From NCBI RefSeq assembly GCF_006538345.1, contig NZ_BJKL01000005.1:248001-312000 (forward strand): a DNA stretch of 64,000 nt. Reading direction: 5' to 3'. Made by a program: the position numbers and the translations under genes. Below, one piece after another: positions 28,170-36,166 of the stretch (its first letter is position 1; the number at the start of each line of letters is the position of its first letter). The notes beneath the pieces are model-generated. The model saw only the letters and a program-made list of their open reading frames with translations. It ran no database searches and had not been told where the DNA came from. The stretch comes from Alteromonas sp. KUL49 (lineage in GTDB: Bacteria; Pseudomonadota; Gammaproteobacteria; Enterobacterales; Alteromonadaceae).

Positions 28170-29888
28170 CTACGCTGTTGCTTTTAGCGATGTTTCAGCT
28201 AAATATCGCTTTCGCTTCTTGTCTGTAAGAAGATTCAAATCTACCACCACCAGACCGTCGATACAGTCACAAAAATCTGGATCGACATTAAAATCAAGAA
28301 ACGCAACGCCTCCTTTTTTACACACTTCAGAGTATTGCTTATAAAGTGTTGGAACGTTCACCCCCATGTTGGCGAGTAGGTGCTTTAAAAGAGTAAATTC
28401 CTTTTTGTAGTCGCTACCTTGAAACGTATGTAATACGTCTTGTGAGACCGAGTAGGGGCGTTTTGACTTTGCCTCACCGAATTGTTTGGGAAAGTACGTG
28501 GAATAAAACTGTACAATCAAGTCTTTTGCCGGTGCTGGGTAAGCGTTACTGAGTGATACAGGCCCAAACAAGAATTGATATTTTGGATAGCGATTCAAAA
28601 ATGCCCCAATACCAAACCACAAATAATCAAGGCTGCGTTTGCCCCAATAGCGAGGCTGGACAAAGCTTCTACCTAGTTCCAGACCACTGTTGAACATGGT
28701 TTGGTTGTTCTCTGAGTAATCAAATAGCGTTGCTGAGTACAGGCCGGTTGGATGTGCTTTGTCACTCAATATTTGTGCATCGCCAAACCGATACGCACCA
28801 ACAATTTCTAAGTCGCTGTCGTCCCATAAAACAAGGTGATAGTAGTGAGAGTCATACTGATCAATATCTCTGCGCTTATTTGTACCTTCTCCCACTGCAC
28901 GAAACGCGATTTCACGTAATCGACCTATTTCTCGCATTATGGGCGAGCAACCGCTGTGCTGATACAAGAAAATAGACTTCCCATCAGATGTCTGACCTAG
29001 GTGCTCGCATTGTTTAATCGCCCGTGATAGCTCTTTTTTGTCTTCGGGTGGAGCTATCGCTGCTTGTGTTTCAAAAATTCCTTTCTTGTTGTGTCCTATG
29101 CGATACAAGTGGCGTTTAAACAGTTTAACCTGATCCTTAAGTGATATAGCTGCCGTGTTGTATGACCCGTGGGGTATTAGTTCACCTATTCTCATAGGGA
29201 GGTGTTTTTTGCGCTGCTTGAACATTTCTTTCACCAATAGCGCTGTAGCCAATGGTTTATATACCATTGATACACCGTAAAACAGAGGGCTGTTTTTGGC
29301 GTCAATATATACCGGTAAAATAGGCGCCTTCGCCAAGCGAGCAATGCGCAGAAAGCCTGAGTGCCAGCGAGTGTCGCGCACTCCCTGCGGTCTTAATCTA
29401 GACACTTCACCTGCGGGGAATATTAATATGGCACCATCATTGGTCAGATGAGATTGAATATCTGCCAAGTGTTGTTTCGGTGTTCCGCCCTGCATGTTAT
29501 TCACTGGTAGCAGCATATCGTGTAGCGGCTCAATAGCCATCAACATTTGGTTGGCAACGACTTTTAGATCGTGTCTCACTTCACTTACCAATTTAATGAG
29601 AGCTAATGCATCGAGAGAGCCAATAGGGTGATTAGCAATGATAACAACGCGGCCTTCGGTGGGAATGCGCTCTTTCTCTACGTCACGGGTTGAGTAACTG
29701 ATGTTAAAGTATTCGAGAACCTGCTCAACAAAATCAATGTCTTCGTAGTGGGGGTAGGTTTCGCCAAACTCAGTGATTTCACGTTCATGCAGTAGGTGGC
29801 GAAGAACGAAGGATAACGACTTAAAAAGCCATGGATTATTCGCTACCTGTGGGTAGTGTTTATGTAGTACTTCATCAACAGTGAACAT
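28170..29888 (-). CDS. Fused PlsC-type acyltransferase and GNAT-type N-acyltransferase (ornithine-lipid-synthase-like)
   Basis: The protein has 572 residues in two parts. The N-terminal half (about 60-270) is a lysophospholipid acyltransferase with the NHPIGSLDAL motif (H-x4-D) and FPAGEVSR. The C-terminal half (about 290-560) resembles the OlsB/hemolysin-type GNAT domain, with REIAFRAVGEGTNKRRDIDQYD, LVLWDDSDLEIVGAYRFG and the conserved LGRSFVQPRYW. As I recall, the fused enzyme OlsF carries the two acylation steps of ornithine lipid synthesis in one chain, and this arrangement fits. Ornithine lipids replace phospholipids under phosphate limitation in some bacteria. Not verified by alignment, so I give no symbol. 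Confidence 0.75.
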   Translation of the reverse strand: MFTVDEVLHKHYPQVANNPWLFKSLSFVLRHLLHEREITEFGETYPHYEDIDFVEQVLEYFNISYSTRDVEKERIPTEGRVVIIANHPIGSLDALALIKLVSEVRHDLKVVANQMLMAIEPLHDMLLPVNNMQGGTPKQHLADIQSHLTNDGAILIFPAGEVSRLRPQGVRDTRWHSGFLRIARLAKAPILPVYIDAKNSPLFYGVSMVYKPLATALLVKEMFKQRKKHLPMRIGELIPHGSYNTAAISLKDQVKLFKRHLYRIGHNKKGIFETQAAIAPPEDKKELSRAIKQCEHLGQTSDGKSIFLYQHSGCSPIMREIGRLREIAFRAVGEGTNKRRDIDQYDSHYYHLVLWDDSDLEIVGAYRFGDAQILSDKAHPTGLYSATLFDYSENNQTMFNSGLELGRSFVQPRYWGKRSLDYLWFGIGAFLNRYPKYQFLFGPVSLSNAYPAPAKDLIVQFYSTYFPKQFGEAKSKRPYSVSQDVLHTFQGSDYKKEFTLLKHLLANMGVNVPTLYKQYSEVCKKGGVAFLDFNVDPDFCDCIDGLVVVDLNLLTDKKRKRYLAETSLKATA

Positions 29889-29976
29889 AATGACTCTCGG
29901 TTTTTGGCGAATAATAGCAAGTGAATGTGACGGTATTGGCCTATTTTGATGTCACTTCTTTTACAAATCTGTTGCA

Positions 29977-30000
29977 CGCTCGTTACACGCGTAGCGAGCG
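29977..30000 (-). terminator. Hairpin downstream of the LpxH-like gene
   Basis: CGCTCG (29977-29982) and CGAGCG (29995-30000) with an inner TAC/GTA extend to a 10-bp stem (including one wobble pair) and a four-base loop. It lies 15 bases past the stop of the minus-strand hydrolase, with no long T-run. Confidence 0.4.
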
Positions 30001-30014
30001 CAGCAATTAATCTA

Positions 30015-30815
30015 TTAAGCGGCTTTTGTTGTAGGTGATGTTGAGGGGATGACAGTGACGTTCTGGTGATTATTGCAAATGTCTAACCAGTGAATAAGTG
30101 CAAGGTTGCCCTGTTCATCTTCACCCAGAGCGCTGCAGTTTTCCATCCAGTCACCATCGTTAATATACTCTATACCGTTTTCTAGGGTCATTTCTGGATG
30201 GTGAATATGGCCGCAGATCACACCGTCTAACTCCATTTCTGCCGCACGTTTGCAGCAGGCGATACGGTATCGAGCAATCGCGTCGTTTGCGCCTTTAATG
30301 TGTTTTTTTATGTAGCCGGCGAGTGACCAGTACTCTTTTTTACGCCAAGCAAGAAAACGGTTATACCAGCGATTCAAAAATAACAGTAAGTCGTAGCCCT
30401 TGTCGCCCAACCAAGCTTCAAACTTACCCAATGTAACGTCTCCGTCAAATTGATCCCCGTGAAGAACCAAGTAACGTTTACCTTGTAAGGTGGTGTGTAT
30501 TAGCTCACGTTTAATATCAACATCGCCAAAGGCCATGCCACTATACGACTGCAAAGGCTCATCATGATTTCCCGGTAGGTAAACAACTTTGGTACCGTTC
30601 TGACTTATTTGCATGATTTTATGCATGACTCTGTTATGCGTTTCAGGCCAACGAAATTGTTTGGTCATTTGCCACATATCAACGATGTCGCCAACCAAGT
30701 AAAGCGTATCTACTGTTACATTTTCGAGAAATGATAGAAGGTATTCAGCTTTACAATCTTTATTGCCAAGATGAATGTCAGATAACCATAGCGTGCGATA
30801 GTGTGTCTTTTTCAT
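30015..30815 (-). CDS. UDP-2,3-diacylglucosamine diphosphatase family (LpxH-like) metallophosphoesterase
   Basis: The 266-residue protein is a calcineurin-like phosphoesterase. Metal motifs in order: LSDIHLG (Asp13, His15), LVGDIVDMW, LPGNHDE, LHGDQFD and GHIHHPE. Family members hydrolyse UDP-2,3-diacylglucosamine in lipid A synthesis or related pyrophosphates. This one resembles the longer group often called LpxH2 and may not be the sole lipid A enzyme of the cell. No signal peptide. Confidence 0.8.
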   Translation of the reverse strand: MKKTHYRTLWLSDIHLGNKDCKAEYLLSFLENVTVDTLYLVGDIVDMWQMTKQFRWPETHNRVMHKIMQISQNGTKVVYLPGNHDEPLQSYSGMAFGDVDIKRELIHTTLQGKRYLVLHGDQFDGDVTLGKFEAWLGDKGYDLLLFLNRWYNRFLAWRKKEYWSLAGYIKKHIKGANDAIARYRIACCKRAAEMELDGVICGHIHHPEMTLENGIEYINDGDWMENCSALGEDEQGNLALIHWLDICNNHQNVTVIPSTSPTTKAA

Positions 30816-30904
30816 TAGCTGTGTCCAAAGCGTTGCCTTGGAACGCCAATATAAGTTGGCAAATTGACAGTTGAGTGACGAAGCCTTGACGTTCGTATGA
30901 CATA

Positions 30905-30931
30905 TTTGTTCAAGAAATATTAATGAACAAA
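30905..30931. promoter_or_regulatory. Inverted repeat TTTGTTCA-N11-TGAACAAA
   Basis: Perfect 8-base arms at 30905-30912 and 30924-30931. It lies in the 259-base divergent gap between the LpxH-like gene and the lipoprotein at 31075. The arm spacing is close to two helical turns, as for a dimeric repressor. Nothing else clear in this gap. Confidence 0.35.
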
Positions 30932-31074
30932 CCTACATATTTGTGTATTCTGATTTATTGCAAGGATGCACAATTTTCTTTCAGGGAATCAAAGTCGCTA
31001 CTCCCTATCCTCAATATTGTGTTGCTTCCTTGTTGTTGACTAGTTTTTTGTATGTAACTGACTAAGGAAGTGTT

Positions 31075-33108
31075 ATGAAACTTAACCACAAGTACGCAGT
31101 ACTACCTCTCGCCATCTCGTTTGCCCTCACAGGTTGTATTGAGGTTGACGACGACTCTAACAGAGAGGTCGCAGCTGCCTTACAAGCGCAGAACGAGCTT
31201 CTTCAACAACAGAATGATTTGCTGAATGAGCAAATCGATAACGACAATCAAGAAGCAAGTGTTACTGTCAGAGCTCTGGTCATTGATGCGAATAGCGAGA
31301 TGCCTGTGACAAGTGCAATGGCGAAAGTACTTCGTGGCGATGATGTTTTAGCCGAGGTTGAAATTGTCGATGGTGTGCTAGAAATTGAATCCCTTCCGCC
31401 AAGTTCTGATTTGGTCATTGAAGTCTATTCTATCGATAACAGCTTAATGACCCGAGCATTCTTTTTGAGCACTATGTCGCTGGAAGAGGGAACGGCATAT
31501 CGTGATATTGGTTTGTTAGAAGTTTCAGAGCCAGTTGACATTGCATTTAGTGTAACTGACTCTCTGACAGGTGAGCCAATTTCAGGCTTGTCGTTTTCAG
31601 GTTCTTCGTTTTCTGGCTACTCAATCAGTGAATACTATGATTATATTCACACCTCTAGCTTTAACGATGACACTGGAATGTATGAAATTACACTTCCTCG
31701 CCACCTCAATGTCGAACTAACCGCTAGCATTGATTTCGATAGCGATGGCATAGGAGACTTGGTAATCGATTCTAGCAGTTTCTATAGCTACACATCCGGA
31801 TCGCTTCTTCATATTCGTTCCGCTAATAGATTAGAGGCAGATGCAACACTTGTTCTGTCAGAGCGCCCAGAAGTAGAGGAACCAGAACTTCCTGAGAAAT
31901 CTATTTCTTTATTATTACTCGACGGAAATGGTGATCCATTAGAGGATGCAATCTTCAATTTTGAAGACGGTGACGAGGTAGTTAATTTTGAATACGATGC
32001 AGAAAATGGTACTCATAACCTAGTGGTTCCATTTGATGGAGGTATTAGAATTGAGATGGCCTCATTCGTGCAAGATGAAGTTACGTATTCTTCAGGAGTC
32101 GTATCAATATATTCAAGAACGAATAGTAGAACTGGTGAAACAAGCTTAGAAGTCAGTGCGTCGGGATTCAGTTCTAACTCATATTTTGAATTACCAGATG
32201 TTGAAGAATTCACTATAGTGCTGGAAGCAAGGGATGTTCCACCGTCATCAGATCTTGAATTTGTTACTGACTTTCTAAAGACTGATTTCAGTTATGAAGT
32301 CTATTATTCGGAGCCTGTAATGCTTGACGAGGCGGAAGTGGCGCTGACTTACAACACTTATACGGTAACTCCCGGTAATGCGTCTAACACAGATGCTATC
32401 CCATCAGGAACTACTCAGATTGATCGTGTCGAAGTTTCGGTGGATGTATCTGTGACTTCTGAGCTAGGTGATATTAAGTTCACTGTTTCACCAGATGAAG
32501 AACTCTTAGCAAATACGCAATATAATTATGAAATAGGTAGCGTTTCAGCACTGTCAGATGGTATTGAAGTTGACCTAAATAGTGACGAACTTACTTTTAC
32601 CACCCCAGAAGACGAAACTGTCGTTTTTGATATTAATGATGTGATTGTCGATAATGAGAACTTCTACTCCAACGGTGGGATAATCGTTAGCGAAAATACT
32701 GCGGGAGAACCAAATACGGCATTTGAGCGGGATGATACGGCTTTGTTTATATTCCCAGCATCAATTGAATCTCTAGAATATTTAACTATTCGAATGTTTG
32801 AGTATTTTGAAGACGGCGCGACAAGAACCTTCTCTAGAACGATTGAAGTAGTTAGTGATGGAAACGTACGTACATCATCGCGGATTGCATTGAAATCCGC
32901 TCTAAATGAAAACATTTCCCGAGAGTACTACATCAACTACATTCGCGGTACAGTATTAGAGACGGGCAAGCTAGTCTACCCTTTCAGTACGTCGGTATAT
33001 ATTGGTGACAATACAGCTACAGATGTGAACACTATATCGTTTACTTATGAGTACCTAACTAAAGATGGCGAGCCTGGTGTCGGTACCCTTACATTACCGG
33101 TCCAATAA
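31075..33108 (+). CDS. Large acidic lipoprotein, function unknown
   Basis: The 677-residue protein has a lipoprotein signal (lipobox LTGC, Cys at about 21). A short coiled-coil stretch rich in Gln/Asn/Leu comes next (about 36-58). Several beta-rich repeats follow that resemble carboxypeptidase-regulatory or Ig-like units (VTVRALVIDANSEMPV, DIAFSVTDSLTGEPISG, SISLLLLDGNGDPLEDA). The sequence is strongly acidic and rich in Ser and Tyr, typical of surface proteins from marine bacteria. No enzyme motif seen. It is transcribed alone, with its own terminator. Confidence 0.75.
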   Translation: MKLNHKYAVLPLAISFALTGCIEVDDDSNREVAAALQAQNELLQQQNDLLNEQIDNDNQEASVTVRALVIDANSEMPVTSAMAKVLRGDDVLAEVEIVDGVLEIESLPPSSDLVIEVYSIDNSLMTRAFFLSTMSLEEGTAYRDIGLLEVSEPVDIAFSVTDSLTGEPISGLSFSGSSFSGYSISEYYDYIHTSSFNDDTGMYEITLPRHLNVELTASIDFDSDGIGDLVIDSSSFYSYTSGSLLHIRSANRLEADATLVLSERPEVEEPELPEKSISLLLLDGNGDPLEDAIFNFEDGDEVVNFEYDAENGTHNLVVPFDGGIRIEMASFVQDEVTYSSGVVSIYSRTNSRTGETSLEVSASGFSSNSYFELPDVEEFTIVLEARDVPPSSDLEFVTDFLKTDFSYEVYYSEPVMLDEAEVALTYNTYTVTPGNASNTDAIPSGTTQIDRVEVSVDVSVTSELGDIKFTVSPDEELLANTQYNYEIGSVSALSDGIEVDLNSDELTFTTPEDETVVFDINDVIVDNENFYSNGGIIVSENTAGEPNTAFERDDTALFIFPASIESLEYLTIRMFEYFEDGATRTFSRTIEVVSDGNVRTSSRIALKSALNENISREYYINYIRGTVLETGKLVYPFSTSVYIGDNTATDVNTISFTYEYLTKDGEPGVGTLTLPVQ

Positions 33109-33133
33109 TCTATTCATTTATTTTTTTCAGCTT

Positions 33134-33162
33134 AAAAAGCGCCTCTTGTAGAGGCGTTTTTT
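33134..33162 (+). terminator. Rho-independent terminator of the lipoprotein gene
   Basis: CGCCTC/GAGGCG with loop TTGTA (33140-33156), preceded by A5 and followed by T6, 32 bases after the stop. Confidence 0.88.
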
Positions 33163-33294
33163 GTGTGTATAGAATTTGAAGGTACTACCTTTCACCATAA
33201 GATACTTTCAACATTCGTGAATGGGCATCAAGTGTTTAATGGCGAGAGAGTTGTTGAAAATACCGATGCAATGGCGCTTTCTTTCCAGAATTAG
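33163..33294 (+). pseudogene. 3'-end remnant of a dihydroorotase-like gene
   Basis: The frame read from 33163 to the TAG at 33292-33294 encodes about 43 residues with no start codon. From residue 4 on it looks like the C-terminus of a dihydroorotase/amidohydrolase: FEGTTFHHKI, then STFVNGHQVFNGERV and a final ALSFQN. In complete enzymes the same kind of ending (SPFEG..., TFVNG...VY, ...LxFNR) follows the barrel. The upstream part of the gene is absent; the frame runs straight out of the lipoprotein's terminator. The remaining bases up to the SDR start (33295-33402) show no gene. Confidence 0.45.
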
Positions 33295-33402
33295 TAGTTC
33301 CTGAGGCTTTACACTGCAAAGGTGCTTTTATGTTTCATTAATGTAAACTGTATGTATATGTTTTAGCGTTATAAAAAGTATATTCCTACAAAGGCAGAAA
33401 GT

Positions 33403-34155
33403 ATGGTTGCAAGAAAGAACATTCTTATTACTGGCGCAAGTTCAGGCTTGGGGCGTGAAATGGCGATTCAGTTCGCAAAGAAAGGAAGAAACTTAGCCTT
33501 GTGTGCTAGACGCATTGATCGCTTGGAGACGTTACGTGAGGAACTTTTAGCGATAAACCCATCGATTCACGTGTGTATTCATAGCCTAGACGTGAATGAT
33601 CACGATGAGGTTTTCAAAGTTTTTGACTACTTTAAAAATGAACTGGGTAGCTTAGATCGAGTTATTGTTAATGCGGGTATGGGGAAAGGCGCGTCAGTTG
33701 GTACTGGGCATTTTGCTGCTAACAAGCAAACTGCTGAGACAAACTTTGTGGCAGCGCTTGCCCAATGTGAAGCTGCAATGGGGATTTTTAGAGCGCAAAA
33801 CTCAGGACACTTGGTCACTATATCATCTATCAGTGCAGTACGAGGGTTCCGACGGGCGCTTACCGTATATGCTGCTACTAAAGCCGGTTTGACGTCAATG
33901 ACAGAAGGTATTCGAATCGACGTTATGAATACCCCTATAAAGGTTAGTTGTATTCACCCAGGGTTTATACGCAGTGAGATTAATGTAGAAGTGGAAAAAG
34001 TGCCCTTTATTGTGGATACCGAGGTTGGTTGTCGTGCCATAGTCAACGCGATTGAAAAAGAAAAAGCGAATGCCTATGTCCCTTCTTATCCATGGGTTGT
34101 TCTTCATTGGATTTTGAGAATACTACCAGCCAGACAGCTTAGAGGAATGAGTTAG
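33403..34155 (+). CDS. Short-chain dehydrogenase/reductase
   Basis: The 250-residue protein has the classical SDR Rossmann fold. The cofactor loop is TGASSGLG near residues 10-17; an Arg pair after beta-2 (CARRIDR) suggests NADP preference. NAG follows. The catalytic residues are Ser in TISSISAVRG and Tyr/Lys in YAATKAG. The C-terminal tail (PWVVLHWILRILPARQL) is hydrophobic and may touch the membrane. Substrate unknown. Confidence 0.85.
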   Translation: MVARKNILITGASSGLGREMAIQFAKKGRNLALCARRIDRLETLREELLAINPSIHVCIHSLDVNDHDEVFKVFDYFKNELGSLDRVIVNAGMGKGASVGTGHFAANKQTAETNFVAALAQCEAAMGIFRAQNSGHLVTISSISAVRGFRRALTVYAATKAGLTSMTEGIRIDVMNTPIKVSCIHPGFIRSEINVEVEKVPFIVDTEVGCRAIVNAIEKEKANAYVPSYPWVVLHWILRILPARQLRGMS

Positions 34156-34270
34156 ATCGTCGATAAGTTGATGGGTGTAGTGGGAGTGGGGAAACTTACT
34201 CCTACGATAAACTTGTAGCTGGTTACAGCTCAGGATAATTATAGGCGCATCATATTATACGTTGACTCAT

Positions 34271-35425
34271 TCAGTTCTCTTGTAGCAGTGAAAAATCATA
34301 ATGAATTAAGACCGAATTCACACATTTCGAATAGACTTTAAAATCAATATTTTGCCATTTGTGTTCTGCAATTAGGGGGGAAATGTTAGCAACATTATGT
34401 GCATTCAAAAGCCCCAATTCAGTATCAATCAAGGGGCCGGTTTCATCAATAAAGTCTAGGCCGTGTAAATAATCATAGGCTAAAATCATTGCCCATCCAG
34501 CTTCCATAAAATGACCGCCCAAACTGGCTTCAAGCAACCCTCGTTCAACTAAATTGACATTACTAGCAGCCCAATCGAAACTTCCGACGGTGACGTTCTT
34601 CCCAGCGCTTTGCATAACTTCAATTGAGCCAGCTGCTATATCGGGACCTATGGTTAACAGCAAGTCGAAATCGGGTGCTCTTCGCAGCAAAGCATTGGCA
34701 GCTTTCATACTCTCAGCCTTAGTCCAGTTTGTATACACAGGCGGTACTACCGATAAGCCAATTTGTTGAGCTCGCTCTATGGCTCCCATTATACGATGGT
34801 TATTCACGCTGGAGTGAGTATATCCGCCTATAATAGCCAATTGCTTGAAATTGGCATCTACGGTTAACGCATCTACTATCTGCTTTCCGGCTAATCTCTC
34901 ATTGGGCGACATATGCGCAATCCAGTTCACAAATTGCTCTCGCGGATGCTCCATCAATTGCAATGTTCGTTTATCTAAACTGCTATTGATAGTAATGAAG
35001 GGGATATTGTGTTGATTAAACAGAGAGAGTTGAGAAAGTTCTCCGCCTCCGTACAGCATTGAAATAATGAAATCAGGTTGTTCGTAAGAAGTATTCCCAA
35101 GTGCGCGCTTAACCAAGCTTTCAAAGGCTACTCGGTTGTTTTCAGGCTCTTCTACTTCAACCACCCTCAAGCTAATTCCGAAGTCACTTGCAACCGCTTT
35201 GGCAAAATGGTTGGCCGCTAGCCAAAAGCTGCCTCTGCGCTCATCGGGCATAAACATCAAAATATTGACCGACTCTTTTGGTACTTCACACCGTTGTGAA
35301 GCTGCCGCAAATTGCGTTAAAAGAACCAACCCAAGGAATATTGGCAAACGGCCAAAAGCACACAGTCTGCTCATTTGATTTGAACTACTACTCGGTGGTT
35401 TAATCAAAAATTTACGGCTATACAT
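34271..35425 (-). CDS. Orphan periplasmic sugar-binding-type protein
   Basis: The 384-residue protein has a Sec signal peptide (LPIFLGLVLLTQFAAASQ) and the fold-type signatures of the type 1 periplasmic binding family: VNILMFMPDERRGSFW, FIISMLYGGG, IPFITINSS, LAIIGGYTHSSVNNHR, DLLLTIGPDIAAGSIEVMQ and VTVGSFDWA. No ABC transporter genes accompany it, so it may serve a chemoreceptor or a sensor kinase rather than uptake. A later start at Met18 (35374) would give a shorter leader; I kept 35425 because the purine-rich AAGAAG lies upstream of it. Confidence 0.75.
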   Translation of the reverse strand: MYSRKFLIKPPSSSSNQMSRLCAFGRLPIFLGLVLLTQFAAASQRCEVPKESVNILMFMPDERRGSFWLAANHFAKAVASDFGISLRVVEVEEPENNRVAFESLVKRALGNTSYEQPDFIISMLYGGGELSQLSLFNQHNIPFITINSSLDKRTLQLMEHPREQFVNWIAHMSPNERLAGKQIVDALTVDANFKQLAIIGGYTHSSVNNHRIMGAIERAQQIGLSVVPPVYTNWTKAESMKAANALLRRAPDFDLLLTIGPDIAAGSIEVMQSAGKNVTVGSFDWAASNVNLVERGLLEASLGGHFMEAGWAMILAYDYLHGLDFIDETGPLIDTELGLLNAHNVANISPLIAEHKWQNIDFKVYSKCVNSVLIHYDFSLLQEN

Positions 35426-35540
35426 TCGTTCGCACTTCTTTTCGTATGCGATAAAGCATAGTACAGCTGCGAATTGATTTACAGGAACATGGGGTTGCTA
35501 AGCGTGAAGTACAAGAAAAGTACCAGTGATTTTCAGGTAC

Positions 35541-35568
35541 AAAAAAAGCGCCCTTGGGCGCGTTTTTT
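35541..35568. terminator. Bidirectional terminator after rpsT
   Basis: GCGC/GCGC core (35548-35561, GCGCCCTTGGGCGC) flanked by A7 on the left and T6 on the right. It lies 15-20 bases past the rpsT stop and also faces the end of the plus strand. Confidence 0.85.
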
Positions 35569-35582
35569 AACTGCAATTCAAA

Positions 35583-35843
35583 TTAAAGAGCTTTAATTTG
35601 AGCAGCTAGGCGGCTCTTGTGGCGAGCAGCTTTGTTCTTGTGAATCAAACCTTTGGTTGCCATTCTGTCAAGAATCGGAGTAGCTGCTGCGAATGCTGCT
35701 TGCGCGCCTTCTTTGTCGCCAGAAGCGATAGCTGCTACAACTTTTTTGATGCTTGTACGAGTCATGGAGCGACGGCTAGCGTTATGCTGACGACGCTTTT
35801 CGGCTTGAATTGCACGTTTCTTAGCAGACTTAATGTTAGCCAA
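35583..35843 (-). CDS. rpsT: 30S ribosomal protein S20
   Basis: S20 binds 16S rRNA in the small subunit. It has 86 residues and is very basic, starting [18 protein letters not shown] and ending with the typical [12 protein letters not shown]. It is divergent from murJ, as in related genomes. Confidence 0.98.
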   Translation of the reverse strand: MANIKSAKKRAIQAEKRRQHNASRRSMTRTSIKKVVAAIASGDKEGAQAAFAAATPILDRMATKGLIHKNKAARHKSRLAAQIKAL

Positions 35844-35886
35844 GGTGTAACTCCCAAAATATATTCATGTCAAAAAGAGGGTGCGG

Positions 35887-35915
35887 ATTTTGCCTATCTG
35901 GCGTCCAAATGTCAA
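35887..35915 (-). promoter_or_regulatory. rpsT promoter
   Basis: On the minus strand: perfect TTGACA (35915-35910), 17-base spacer, CAAAAT (35892-35887), then a GC-rich discriminator CCGCACCC. A symmetrical TGCGTT-A-AACGCA (35924-35936) sits just upstream of the -35. The rest of the 323-base gap to murJ shows no gene. Confidence 0.65.
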
Positions 35916-36166
35916 ACGATTTATGCGTTAAACGCAAATACCGTTAACTATCTAAAAGCGAATGATGATAAGCAGTCACAGGTGTAATTTGCTGTGCCCC
36001 AACACTGGCGCGGGATTATAGCAAGGAATATAGGCAAGTGCATGCTCTTTTCAATGAAATAAACTGAATAAGTTGCGTTTATTTGGCATTTATCATTTCC
36101 AGTATTCCGACCATCAGATATCATGCAGAGAAATAAAGTGTTAAGACGTTTTTCAGGAATATTTGA

